A stretch of 64,000 bases of DNA. Origin: a virus. Positions within the stretch are counted from its first letter, which is position 1, and every line of letters begins with the position of its first letter. The translations under genes and the position numbers were made by a program. The notes beneath the pieces are model-generated. The model saw only the letters and a program-made list of their open reading frames with translations, had not been told where the DNA came from and did not search any database. Location of the stretch: positions 20,231 to 84,230 of the IMG/VR virus record IMGVR_UViG_3300031963_000068; one strand, 5' to 3'. This document shows, piece by piece, positions 42,761 through 52,240 of this stretch.

Positions 42761-45700
42761 ATGGCTATAGAAGTTGCTAGTACGAATATAATACTTGATA
42801 AAAGTGGACCAAAAGATGGTGATTATAATCCACAAAGTAAAACTTGGGCCGAAAAAGTAATCGGTACCTGGAAATCTGAAATTCTACCAAACACTGGAAA
42901 TTCGAGAATAACTGTTCAAGTATCAGGTAATTATGATACAAAAGGCTGGCCTTATGGTGGTGGAGGCGACGCTTTACACTCTTTTGAAAACAGAAAAAAA
43001 GACAAAACCGGGGGTAGAATGAATACAAACGTTAATAACGTTTTGAAAGCCATTTACAACGAACGCAAAATTAATCCCAAAATAAAATCAATATCTGTTG
43101 AAATGACTGGCTCAGTAGTGAGTTGGAAAGTCACAATAGAAGAAAGCGATGATGGTAAAGCATGGGTTGGATTAACAAGTAGAGGAGGTGCTGGTGGCGG
43201 CGCATCGAAAGGTGGAAGACCTGATATTGAGACCCAATTGAGTAAAAAGAAAAAAGGTCTACCAGGTGAAATAGGTGAAAGTAGTATAGACTTCAATGAA
43301 GTTTTAAATTATATAAATACACAACAAGATATTAGACAAGTGTTTATTCAATATACTAGTCCAACAAAATATCCTCCATTACCTTCTAACGCTGCTACAA
43401 ACGCACCATCAGATGGTTTGGTTGGACCACAATCTGCAAATCCTGCAAATGCAAATCAACCACAAGCAAACCCGACACTGCCATATTTAATAAAGAGTAA
43501 AATAAGTCTTAAAAAAATTAGTGGACCAGGTGAAATAGTTGGCGTCGTTGAAGTTGATGCTATAGATGGTAGAGCTGATTTCTCAGGTATTCAATTTACT
43601 GATCCAGGTAACTATATCATTCAAGTTCTACCATCAAACTCTCAACAACTAATTGGAACGACTTTTTCAGTGACAGTGAGTGGTGAGCCAATTGAAGAAC
43701 AACCACAGACAGGAGAGGACAAACCAATTACAGGTAACAGACCAATAATAGCACAAATAGATGAGCCTCGTGTAAAACTTAAACCAATGGTACATCCAGC
43801 TAGTGATAACAACATAGATAACGCAAGTATAGCAACGTCTACCGGTGCAATTCCCTTTGTTTATTATGACGGAACTCAGATAAACCCAGTAGATATTGAT
43901 AATCTTGAGCTTTATTATGAGGATTGTGTTCCAAAAATAAGAATGACTATAAACGATACAACAGGTAGATTAAGAATAGCCGAGTCAAATCCTATAAGAG
44001 ACCCCAAAATACAAATATTTATGAATCCGGGTTCAAGTGTTTTAAAATTCATACACCTGCAATTTATAATAACTTCAAACTCTGAGAGAAAAAATGGTTT
44101 ATTGACAATTTTTGGCACACTAGATATAAAAGGATTTTATAAAAAGAGTACTAAATCATATAAATCAACTTCTTTCAATGCACTAAGAGAATTTGCAAAA
44201 GATATGGATTTAGGCTTTAATTCAAACATAACTGATACTGATGATGAGCAAGTCTGGTCGAGAAAAAATGGCACAGGTTCGGATTTTATAAAAGAGGTCT
44301 TTCAACATGCTTATATAAATGACGATACTTTTGTAATGGCATACATTGATTATTACTACTGCCTAACATATGTAGATGTTCAAAAAGAATTAGAAAGAGA
44401 TATTACTTCGGATGTTGGTTTATTAAGTAATGGTGTCACATTAGCAACAGACACACCAGAGGAAAAGAAAATAGTACCAATGATTATAAGTAATGAATAT
44501 AAGGCACATGGTGGTCCTTTCACGTTTATGAGCCCTGCTAAAGTGACAAACAACACAGAACAAATTAATAGACAATATGGTACACAGACAGAAAGTAAAT
44601 CATATGATAGATTAGGAAAGAAATTTTTAGTGTTTGTTGTTGATGCTTTGACTGGTGATAGAACTAAGAACGTTGAAACAAGAACAGAAGATGACATGAA
44701 GACCAATACTCTACCAAGTTTTGGCGGTAAAGTTGACTATGATAGCGTTCATAAAAACTACGCAATTGCATATGATATGCAGGTGCGAAACTTCTTAATG
44801 TTATCAAATAACACGGCTGAATGTTACTTCCCAACTCCAAATTTCAACATATATCGATATCAAAAAATTAAAGCCATATTTGTAAATCCAAGAACAACAG
44901 CTACTGATCCAGAAGTAATAAATGTAAGACAAACAGGTGAGTGGACCGTTTTAGAAATTTCATTTATATTTAAAAAGGGAACACTCTCTCAAAAGGTAAT
45001 ATTAGGTAGAAGAGAGTTAAGTAAAACAGCCGAGGAGATTAATAGGGAAGTTGTGGAACCAGATAAAAAAGACAATGCAGAAATTAATGAGAATCCTGAT
45101 ACTGAAAACAAAATTGTACCAAATAGTACTTATACCGTCGGTCAACGGGTTTTAGTAGAACAAAACGGAAAACAATATATCATAGAAGTAACATCTGTCT
45201 TAGACAACGGTGTTGATATAGAGGGTACAATAACTGATTTTAATATTGTATCTGAAAAGACTTCAGAATCTATGCAAGCGGATACACCAGTTGGTGAACA
45301 AAAACCAAGTGAAAAAGGCGAAGTTACTTTAGAACAGGCTAATAGTAGGTCTAAAAATTCTTATAACTATAGTTATTTAGAAAAAGAAATGCAACTAGGT
45401 CTTTTTAAACAAATAACTATAAAAGATAAAGATAGTAAGATTATTATGACAGTTGATAATATTTCTGAACCAATGATATCTCAATCAAATTTAATCTGGT
45501 TAGCAGTTGAAAAATCAGGTGACCAACTGAGAGATCCATCAGAAACACCTACACCAACTCAAACACCAGCAGGTCAAGAATATATAATAGGTATGAAAGA
45601 TCCTAAAACTGATAATGATAAAAAGATTACCGGTAAAATAGTAATAGAATCAGGAGGTAGTGACAGAATAGCAAAAGCCGAAATCGGAGGATTTCCAGAT

Positions 45701-45844
45701 GGAAAAACTATAGGGCCTATTGAAGGCGGAAGAACAAAAGTCGGATTACCAGTTGACGGGGTTATTGGTGAAAGTTTAATTAGACTACAAGATTTGATAA
45801 TTCAACAATATAATACTAACATAACCTTAGAAGTTAAAAATTAA
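42761..45844 (+). CDS. Baseplate hub-like protein (1027 aa)
   Basis: Residues 365-560 contain the pattern I associate with baseplate hub proteins of large phages (gp27/late-control-D type): PFVYYDGTQINPVDIDNLEL, then SYKSTSFNALREFAKDMDLG, then FNSNITDTDDEQVW, then DFIKEVFQHAYINDDTFVMA, then YIDYYYCLTYVDV. Upstream is a 150-residue N-terminal domain with a glycine loop (GGAGGGASKGG), then a Pro/Asn linker. Downstream is a small beta domain (YTVGQRVLVEQNGKQYIIEV). It is the first gene of the plus-strand baseplate group, 5 nt before the lysozyme gene, as expected for a hub. Identity with T4 gp27 is not visible; the assignment rests on pattern and context. Confidence 0.55.
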   Translation: MAIEVASTNIILDKSGPKDGDYNPQSKTWAEKVIGTWKSEILPNTGNSRITVQVSGNYDTKGWPYGGGGDALHSFENRKKDKTGGRMNTNVNNVLKAIYNERKINPKIKSISVEMTGSVVSWKVTIEESDDGKAWVGLTSRGGAGGGASKGGRPDIETQLSKKKKGLPGEIGESSIDFNEVLNYINTQQDIRQVFIQYTSPTKYPPLPSNAATNAPSDGLVGPQSANPANANQPQANPTLPYLIKSKISLKKISGPGEIVGVVEVDAIDGRADFSGIQFTDPGNYIIQVLPSNSQQLIGTTFSVTVSGEPIEEQPQTGEDKPITGNRPIIAQIDEPRVKLKPMVHPASDNNIDNASIATSTGAIPFVYYDGTQINPVDIDNLELYYEDCVPKIRMTINDTTGRLRIAESNPIRDPKIQIFMNPGSSVLKFIHLQFIITSNSERKNGLLTIFGTLDIKGFYKKSTKSYKSTSFNALREFAKDMDLGFNSNITDTDDEQVWSRKNGTGSDFIKEVFQHAYINDDTFVMAYIDYYYCLTYVDVQKELERDITSDVGLLSNGVTLATDTPEEKKIVPMIISNEYKAHGGPFTFMSPAKVTNNTEQINRQYGTQTESKSYDRLGKKFLVFVVDALTGDRTKNVETRTEDDMKTNTLPSFGGKVDYDSVHKNYAIAYDMQVRNFLMLSNNTAECYFPTPNFNIYRYQKIKAIFVNPRTTATDPEVINVRQTGEWTVLEISFIFKKGTLSQKVILGRRELSKTAEEINREVVEPDKKDNAEINENPDTENKIVPNSTYTVGQRVLVEQNGKQYIIEVTSVLDNGVDIEGTITDFNIVSEKTSESMQADTPVGEQKPSEKGEVTLEQANSRSKNSYNYSYLEKEMQLGLFKQITIKDKDSKIIMTVDNISEPMISQSNLIWLAVEKSGDQLRDPSETPTPTQTPAGQEYIIGMKDPKTDNDKKITGKIVIESGGSDRIAKAEIGGFPDGKTIGPIEGGRTKVGLPVDGVIGESLIRLQDLIIQQYNTNITLEVKN

Positions 45845-45849
45845 AAATT

Positions 45850-47916
45850 ATGGCACAACTAACTCAAAAAGTACTAGACTATTTTACATACGCATATGAT
45901 TCGAAAGGTCAAAAAATGGGTAATACTGGATTCAAAGCCGAAGATCTTTTAACAGCGGTAAGAATTAGAAGCTCTAAATTAAAACCAAAATATCAAGGAG
46001 GACTTGATAAAGTTATATTCTTAGCTAAGAATGATAAAAAAACACTTCAATATGTTATTAAATCACAAATTATTCTTGATGATGGTAGTTACACCGTTAT
46101 TATGTCAGCATATTCACCTTCCGGGTCAACACTTGTTGGGCAAAATGGAGTCACTTGGGGTAAAGATGGTGTAAAAGAAATAATAGAAAGTGAAGAAAAA
46201 CAACTTGAGGTGATTAATAACCTGCTAAAATATAATGAGTTTCAAATACAAGCAAAATATAAAGATGATTTTATTGAAGATGGTCCGTGGACTATAATAC
46301 AAAATCCTTGGAATCCTGATGTAATACCACCTCAAGCCTTAGAAACTAAACCATCACCACCATTCAAACCAGAAGAAACTTTTATACCTTGCACATCAAA
46401 TGGATTTATAAGCGAAAATGCTTACACAAAAAGTTATAAATTTATAATAAAAGAACCACCAACATATCCAGAAGAAAGTAATGTTTACGCAGTGGTCTGG
46501 GTAATGAGTTTGGAAGAATTTTCTAAAGTAAATCAAAAAGATGCTGAAGTATTGGCTGGTATTAAAATTGTGAATAATACTGAAATACAGAGACCAGTAA
46601 AGGATAATTATTATCTTGTTGGTCACATATACTCTTTTCCAGAGGTGAATCCTAAAACTAAACAACCACTTTATGATCCATTTTACGAGGTTCGAGAAAG
46701 AGAAGGAAAAAAATTTATTAATTTAGATACAACAAGAGGCTTCAGATTAGAAACTCAAGAACTAAGTGAAAGTAGTACGGTGGATGACTTTATAAATTTA
46801 GAAGTTAACACTTATCTTACAAGTCTTTATAAGGATATCGTTTATGGTACTAAACAAACTACACAATGGACAGAAGCCTACGAAAAATTCAAAAATAATC
46901 AAATTACGGATGCACAACTTACAAAAGTTTATGAAAATATTCATAATCTACCGGAGTTTAAATTTAACCTAATTCAATCTGAAGTACCGGTACAAAAACA
47001 AGAAGCTACACCTGATCCAGAAACAACTCAACCAGCAATAGTAGAACCATTCAAAAGTGGAAAATATATCTTTAACGTAGGTACGGTAAGCAATAGTGGT
47101 ATTTTAACAAATTCAGAGCTAGGCACATTCAGCGTAGTCAATCCATTTCTTGATGAGAATCCTTATCAATATACAGAACTCGATGAGAATATTGTTGATG
47201 ATGAATATAGTGAGGTTTCAGCAACAGATTTAGACGAAGCGTCACAGGAAGTTCCTAAATACCTAATTGACGACAGAGCAGATCAACCAAGCACTTCAGA
47301 AAGTTCCGGCACAGGAACTGGCACAAATGACGGTGGAGGAGGTTCTAATGAAACAGCACCTACTGTCTCAATAGATGGTCTGTCACCATGGACAAGAAAA
47401 ATTAGCAGATTGACTAAAGGAAATACTTGGCAAGACCATGCAGCAAATTACATTTCACTGAAAGAAGGATTCACATCAAAAGCATCCTGGGATGTCAATC
47501 ACTACAGAATGGGATATGGTACTGAAGTTATAGTGAAAAATGGAGTAAAATACGAGGTGAAACAGGGTGATACTTGTACAAAAGAAGAAGCAGTTGTAAC
47601 ATTAGCGAAGTATGGTATTCCAGAATATTCTAAACAAATAGGTAAAGATATTGGTGCTAATTGGGATAAGTTAACAGGTTACCAAAAAGCAGCACTTACA
47701 AGTCTTGGTTATAATGTTGGTGCTTATTACATCACATCAAGAGGGTATGGTAAAAGAATTAAAAAAGCTATAGATAAAGGCGACTACAAAGAAGCCGCAA
47801 AAGAAATACTAAACGGACCAAGAAGTGCAGGTGGTAAGGTATTAAAAGCATTAGTGCGAAGAAGAGAAGAAGAGGCTCAATTGTTTTTACTACCAGATAG
47901 TAAATCTATTTACTAA
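45850..47916 (+). CDS. Baseplate protein with C-terminal GH24 lysozyme domain (688 aa)
   Basis: Residues about 530-680 are a T4-lysozyme-like domain: ISLKEGFTSKASWDVNHYRM with Glu539 and Asp548 at the spacing of T4L E11/D20, then YQKAALTSLGYNVGA, then AAKEILNGPRSAGGKVLKAL, then RRREEEAQLF. The third T4L catalytic residue (Thr26) is not conserved; Arg or Met occupies that place. The N-terminal 500 residues are structural (YKFIIKEPPTYPEESNVYAV), followed by a Gly/Ser/Thr linker (SSGTGTGTNDGGGGSN). In T4 the lysozyme is part of the spike gp5; here it sits on a separate hub-neighbour. Local murein digestion during injection is the probable role. Confidence 0.75.
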   Translation: MAQLTQKVLDYFTYAYDSKGQKMGNTGFKAEDLLTAVRIRSSKLKPKYQGGLDKVIFLAKNDKKTLQYVIKSQIILDDGSYTVIMSAYSPSGSTLVGQNGVTWGKDGVKEIIESEEKQLEVINNLLKYNEFQIQAKYKDDFIEDGPWTIIQNPWNPDVIPPQALETKPSPPFKPEETFIPCTSNGFISENAYTKSYKFIIKEPPTYPEESNVYAVVWVMSLEEFSKVNQKDAEVLAGIKIVNNTEIQRPVKDNYYLVGHIYSFPEVNPKTKQPLYDPFYEVREREGKKFINLDTTRGFRLETQELSESSTVDDFINLEVNTYLTSLYKDIVYGTKQTTQWTEAYEKFKNNQITDAQLTKVYENIHNLPEFKFNLIQSEVPVQKQEATPDPETTQPAIVEPFKSGKYIFNVGTVSNSGILTNSELGTFSVVNPFLDENPYQYTELDENIVDDEYSEVSATDLDEASQEVPKYLIDDRADQPSTSESSGTGTGTNDGGGGSNETAPTVSIDGLSPWTRKISRLTKGNTWQDHAANYISLKEGFTSKASWDVNHYRMGYGTEVIVKNGVKYEVKQGDTCTKEEAVVTLAKYGIPEYSKQIGKDIGANWDKLTGYQKAALTSLGYNVGAYYITSRGYGKRIKKAIDKGDYKEAAKEILNGPRSAGGKVLKALVRRREEEAQLFLLPDSKSIY

Positions 47917-47930
47917 AAAGAAAGACTTAT

Positions 47931-47942
47931 TTTATATATAAA
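47931..47942 (+). promoter_or_regulatory. Phage promoter box TTTATATATAAA
   Basis: 18 nt before the ATG at 47961. Confidence 0.45.
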
Positions 47943-47960
47943 ACAAAATATAATTTAAGT

Positions 47961-50006
47961 ATGCCAGAAGGTTACACTTTACCAGATTCACCAGGCGGCC
48001 AGGAGACTGGACCAAAGCCAAATAGCGATAAGAGTTTTCTTAATTCTGTTGGTAATACGATATCAAACTTGAAAAATAAATTCACAGGAGTTGGTCTTGA
48101 TGTATCAGGCGTAGCGCTAAATGTAACAGGTGATCCTTGGCCACAAACTCAAACAGTTTCAGACTTTAAAAACTCAGAGGTCCTTAGAGAACTCTATCCA
48201 GGTTGGAAAAGTAAAGGTTTCTTACCTCCAGTTCTTTGTGTGCCAAGATCAAAAGAATTAAAATCAGAAAGTGATAAAAGAAAAACAAAATTAGTTGTCA
48301 AGAAAAAAGACGGATATATTTATCAAGACTGGAGAGGCCAAATTATTGAAAAGAAAACGGGGTTTCCCAACGCTGCTCAAAATTTTAAAAGCAGAGACAC
48401 TTCAGAGAGATTTAATTTGAGCTTAGCAGGTGACTTACCAAGAAAAAACAATCAAAACCTGATAGATAATCCGTATTCAACAAGAGATTTACTTTCAATA
48501 TTTGGTGACTACTCTACCGATTATTTCAAACACGGCTTACAAATAGTAGACGGAATTGGCACATTACCACCATCTATGGAAGATTTTTATAAAGCAGGCC
48601 AAAGTGCAGATTATAGAAAAACAAACTTCAAATATACACCATTTGAAAATTCAGATCCAGTAATTTTTGGATTTGAAATTATTTTTGATGATGTAAGTTC
48701 ACCACTATTAAATGGCTCTGTATTAGATTTTCTAAATCTGATAGGAAATGTTTCAGAAATAAACGCAAGAAAAAGAGTTTATGAAGAATTTAAATACCAT
48801 TTTACCAAATTTTTTAAGACAAAAGCAACTGTAAGGTACGATGAAAGTCAACTTTCTATAACTAAAACACGTAATTTTGGTTTTCCTGATACAGAAAAAA
48901 ATCAAAAAATTTCCGAAGCTGGAAAAAAAGCATACAAAAGTTATTATGTTCAGAAAATAGCTGGTTTAGCAAAATTAATTGAAAATAATACTCCTGTTGA
49001 TAAAAATTACATCGTTGATTACAATAAAGACATTATAACTTTAGACTTTCATGAAAGTGTGTCTCTTAGTGTGGGTACATTAGCACATCTTTATAAATTA
49101 TTATATTGGTCTAAACCAAATGGTAAAGGCATGGTTCCTGAAAATTTATTGAGATTTAATTGTGATATCATAATTTCAGAAATGAGAAACTTTGCCAGAA
49201 TAAGAAAATCGGGAAATAATTTAGAAGTAATAAAAGATAACTTATCTAGATACATTTACTCTCTTAGAGAGTGTCAATTTTATTTTGATAAAATGCCACA
49301 CGAAGACGCACTTGATTTATCACAACCAAAAAACTTTGAGCACGTACAAGTTCAATTCGATTATAAATATTCTACTATGAAATTTGAAAGATTTGTACCA
49401 GATGGTGACACAGGCCAGGGTAAATATGTAGGATATGACATGGGTGCTTTATGGAAAGTTGGTAACCCAGGTGAAAGAGATAATAGAAAACTAGAAAATG
49501 GTGGAAGTGTTAATGATAGCTCTATACCTAAATTTTATACGGAAAAACAAAATAGATATAATCAAAATGGTGTAACAGAACCTATAGTTTTATCAATACC
49601 AAGTGGTAGAGTCACTGGTGAAAAAGTAGAGTCAACGCCAACAGATGATAAAATTAACGAACAAGAGGATAAAAAAGAGACTACTGAAGAAGAAAACTCA
49701 ACTGGCTTTCAAAAGTTTAAAGAGACTTCAAAAAAATTAGCAAAAGAAGGAGCAGACAGAGCACTAGATGCTGGAAAAGCAGCTTTGAAATCAGAATTGG
49801 GTAGAATAAAAGGAAAAGTAAGAAGATCTCTTAGAGGGTTGCTTAATAAAGTCACAGGTATCAATGGAATAAGCCCACCAAGAAACGTTTATACTGGTTC
49901 AATAACTGGTAATCCAACAGCAAATAGAGTCTTCTATGATATCAGAGGAGAATTATTAAGCTTTGCTGGTGATGCATTAGGAGATTTAATAAAAGGTCAA
50001 AAGTAA
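47961..50006 (+). CDS. Baseplate/tail-tube-associated structural protein (681 aa)
   Basis: Between hub/lysozyme and gp5-like genes. Residues 420-480 (YIYSLRECQFYFDKMPHEDA, then VQVQFDYKYSTMKFERFVPD) resemble the tube-fold beta hairpins of tail-tube and tube-initiator proteins (T4 gp19/gp54 type). A helical Lys/Glu region lies at 560-620. N-terminal part not recognised. The end is only 3 nt from the gp5-like ATG, so they are coupled. Structural role likely from context; exact T4 counterpart uncertain. Confidence 0.5.
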   Translation: MPEGYTLPDSPGGQETGPKPNSDKSFLNSVGNTISNLKNKFTGVGLDVSGVALNVTGDPWPQTQTVSDFKNSEVLRELYPGWKSKGFLPPVLCVPRSKELKSESDKRKTKLVVKKKDGYIYQDWRGQIIEKKTGFPNAAQNFKSRDTSERFNLSLAGDLPRKNNQNLIDNPYSTRDLLSIFGDYSTDYFKHGLQIVDGIGTLPPSMEDFYKAGQSADYRKTNFKYTPFENSDPVIFGFEIIFDDVSSPLLNGSVLDFLNLIGNVSEINARKRVYEEFKYHFTKFFKTKATVRYDESQLSITKTRNFGFPDTEKNQKISEAGKKAYKSYYVQKIAGLAKLIENNTPVDKNYIVDYNKDIITLDFHESVSLSVGTLAHLYKLLYWSKPNGKGMVPENLLRFNCDIIISEMRNFARIRKSGNNLEVIKDNLSRYIYSLRECQFYFDKMPHEDALDLSQPKNFEHVQVQFDYKYSTMKFERFVPDGDTGQGKYVGYDMGALWKVGNPGERDNRKLENGGSVNDSSIPKFYTEKQNRYNQNGVTEPIVLSIPSGRVTGEKVESTPTDDKINEQEDKKETTEEENSTGFQKFKETSKKLAKEGADRALDAGKAALKSELGRIKGKVRRSLRGLLNKVTGINGISPPRNVYTGSITGNPTANRVFYDIRGELLSFAGDALGDLIKGQK

Positions 50007-50009
50007 TTT

Positions 50010-51905
50010 ATGAAAGTAGATGCAAAAAAAACCTATATTGGAGTTGTTGAAGATAATAAGGATCCAAAAAAGGAAGGAAGAGTAAAAGTAAGAGTCATGA
50101 ACGTTTATGACAAAATGCCTTTAGAAGAAATTCCTTGGGCATTTCCATGGAAAGATTTAAATGGACTTCAATTTAATTTACCAGACAAAGGTAAAGTTGT
50201 AATGGTAGTTTTTGAAGATGGTGATGGAAATAAACCTGAGTATATTTATGCAGACCATTATAATATTAATTTAGAAAAAAAATTGAAATCTCTTTCAGAG
50301 TCTGATTATATTTCTATGAAATCACTTATTTTTGACCATAAAACTCAAGTTTATGTAAATGATAAAGATGGTTTAAAAATTGACCACAAATATAATAATA
50401 TCAATATAACTGAAAACACAGTAGATATTAATTTAAAAGATAACAATAGAAATATAAATATAGGTGATGCAACAGCCACACAACAAGCGGTATTAGGAAA
50501 TCACTGGATGGATTGGTTTGATGAATTTGTTGAAAATTTACTAGGTTCACAAGCAGGACCTTTTTTAGGTAATTTAGGAGCACCTGTAATTCCAAATCCA
50601 GCATTTATATCTTGTCTATTAAGATATAAAGCGCTAAGAGATACTACTTTTTTATCACATCATGTCAACATAGTCGATAATAATAAAGTAACTACAGTAG
50701 GTCTTTCAAAAAGAGAAGATGATGCAACTATAGGTGACAACTGGGAATCAACAGTACAAGAAAATACATTTACCGAAAAGAAAGAAGAAGATTTCAAACC
50801 AGTAGAAGGTCCCAAAACAGCCTATGAACAACCAACACCAACAACGGCAGGACCATCATCTTCAGTACCAACAAAAGAGTCACTTTCTTCTATCAAATCT
50901 GATCCTAAATTAGAAAAACTAGTCAAATTCCTTAGGTCAAAAAGTTACAAAGTCTATGAAGATCCAGGAACCGTAAATTTAGTAGCAATGAGAACAAAAG
51001 ATGCTGGGCAAATAACGAATAAATTTGACGACACACTTTATGTATTTTTTAGAAAAGATAATCTAAATTGGCAATTACTTGAATATGAAATAACAACAAC
51101 TCCTGGTTATGTACCAGAAACTAGTAATTTACCTGATAAAGTTCCAATAATAGCTTATGCTCAGTTTATCGACAAATTGAAACTTGATACCTATGTCAAG
51201 ACTAAACCAGAATATGTTAATGCAGAAGGAAATTTGGTTCCTTCTTCAACAGAAGAACATAAAGCATTAAGATTCACAGAAGCCGCAATCTATAGAAATG
51301 ATAAATTAGACAAATATAACTATAGAGCTAAAGTCGAAACAGGTGATTTTAATTTATGGATTAGAAGAGCATCTAGTACGGGCAGTGTAGAAAAAGTATT
51401 TAACTACTCAGAAGATGGTTCTCAGGTTTTCAAAAATACAAACCAATATAATCAATTTATTACTATAATAGAGGAACAAGCAAAAACAAATAACATTTTC
51501 AGCTATGCTATTTGTAGAAAAAGTGAATTTGATGATTTCATACCTGATTCTGAACAGAAAGAAAAAGAAAAAGAAGAAGCAAAGGCAGCAGCAAGAGGCA
51601 ATAAAGAACTTACAGGTGAAGAAGAATTAGATTTAATTTTAAGTAGAATAAATACAGCGCAAGTTCAAAAAAATTCATCTGGTGATAGACAAATAGTTTT
51701 ATTTTATAACTCTCAAAGAAATTACATTGTTTTTTATAACAATAAACGATTTGCTATATTTGACAATCCAAGTCCCGGAGGATTTGTATCAAAAGGTTCT
51801 TTCAAAAATGGTGGTAGAAAACTTGTTGTAACTGAAGGAAAAAAAGAAGGAAAAACTTTTGAAGCTGAAAATTTTTGGGAAACTTTGAAGTTGTATAAAA
51901 AATAA
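50010..51905 (+). CDS. 5: gp5-like baseplate spike protein with OB fold (631 aa)
   Basis: The N-terminal 90 residues match the OB domain of T4 gp5/VgrG-type spikes: TYIGVVEDNKDPKKEGRVKV, then IPWAFPWKDLNGLQFNLPDK, then GKVVMVVFEDGDGNKPEYIY. A beta-rich segment follows (HKYNNINITENTVDINLKDN). The central linker is Pro/Thr-rich, and two similar C-terminal halves end in a Lys-rich region. No lysozyme insert is present; that domain is on the gene 45850-47916. Works at the central spike that pierces the envelope. Confidence 0.75.
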   Translation: MKVDAKKTYIGVVEDNKDPKKEGRVKVRVMNVYDKMPLEEIPWAFPWKDLNGLQFNLPDKGKVVMVVFEDGDGNKPEYIYADHYNINLEKKLKSLSESDYISMKSLIFDHKTQVYVNDKDGLKIDHKYNNINITENTVDINLKDNNRNINIGDATATQQAVLGNHWMDWFDEFVENLLGSQAGPFLGNLGAPVIPNPAFISCLLRYKALRDTTFLSHHVNIVDNNKVTTVGLSKREDDATIGDNWESTVQENTFTEKKEEDFKPVEGPKTAYEQPTPTTAGPSSSVPTKESLSSIKSDPKLEKLVKFLRSKSYKVYEDPGTVNLVAMRTKDAGQITNKFDDTLYVFFRKDNLNWQLLEYEITTTPGYVPETSNLPDKVPIIAYAQFIDKLKLDTYVKTKPEYVNAEGNLVPSSTEEHKALRFTEAAIYRNDKLDKYNYRAKVETGDFNLWIRRASSTGSVEKVFNYSEDGSQVFKNTNQYNQFITIIEEQAKTNNIFSYAICRKSEFDDFIPDSEQKEKEKEEAKAAARGNKELTGEEELDLILSRINTAQVQKNSSGDRQIVLFYNSQRNYIVFYNNKRFAIFDNPSPGGFVSKGSFKNGGRKLVVTEGKKEGKTFEAENFWETLKLYKK

Positions 51906-51914
51906 ATTTTGAAC

Positions 51915-51926
51915 TTAATATATAAT
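51915..51926 (+). promoter_or_regulatory. Phage promoter box TTAATATATAAT
   Basis: 23 nt before the ATG at 51950. Confidence 0.45.
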
Positions 51927-51949
51927 AAGTAAAAAATTTATTTTTAATT

Positions 51950-52237
51950 ATGACAAATCCACAATATCAAGTTTCAATTAGCTATGAACCAGTGAGACCA
52001 CTAGGTAAATCCGGTGTTTATGCGACTTCTAGTGTAAATGGTAAAGTAATTAGCACACTAGTAAGTGAATCAATAACTTATCAAGGTGGTTATTTTGTTG
52101 CGAGCATGATAGAATTAAAAATATCAGCAACAGGCTCAGATTATTCTTCTGCTTTGAATAATTTACTTAATATCGCAACTGCTTCTTCGACTTTAAATCC
52201 TGGATATTTACCATATTCTCAAACAAGAACTTGGTAA
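51950..52237 (+). CDS. Unknown small protein (95 aa)
   Basis: Starts MTNPQYQVSISYEPVRPLGK. Low in charged residues, beta-strand pattern with ASMIELKISATGSDYSSALN and a C-terminal YLPYSQTRTW. Probably structural, given its place at the end of the baseplate group. Not recognised. Convergent with the C39-like gene, 3 nt apart. Confidence 0.5.
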   Translation: MTNPQYQVSISYEPVRPLGKSGVYATSSVNGKVISTLVSESITYQGGYFVASMIELKISATGSDYSSALNNLLNIATASSTLNPGYLPYSQTRTW

Positions 52238-52240
52238 ATT

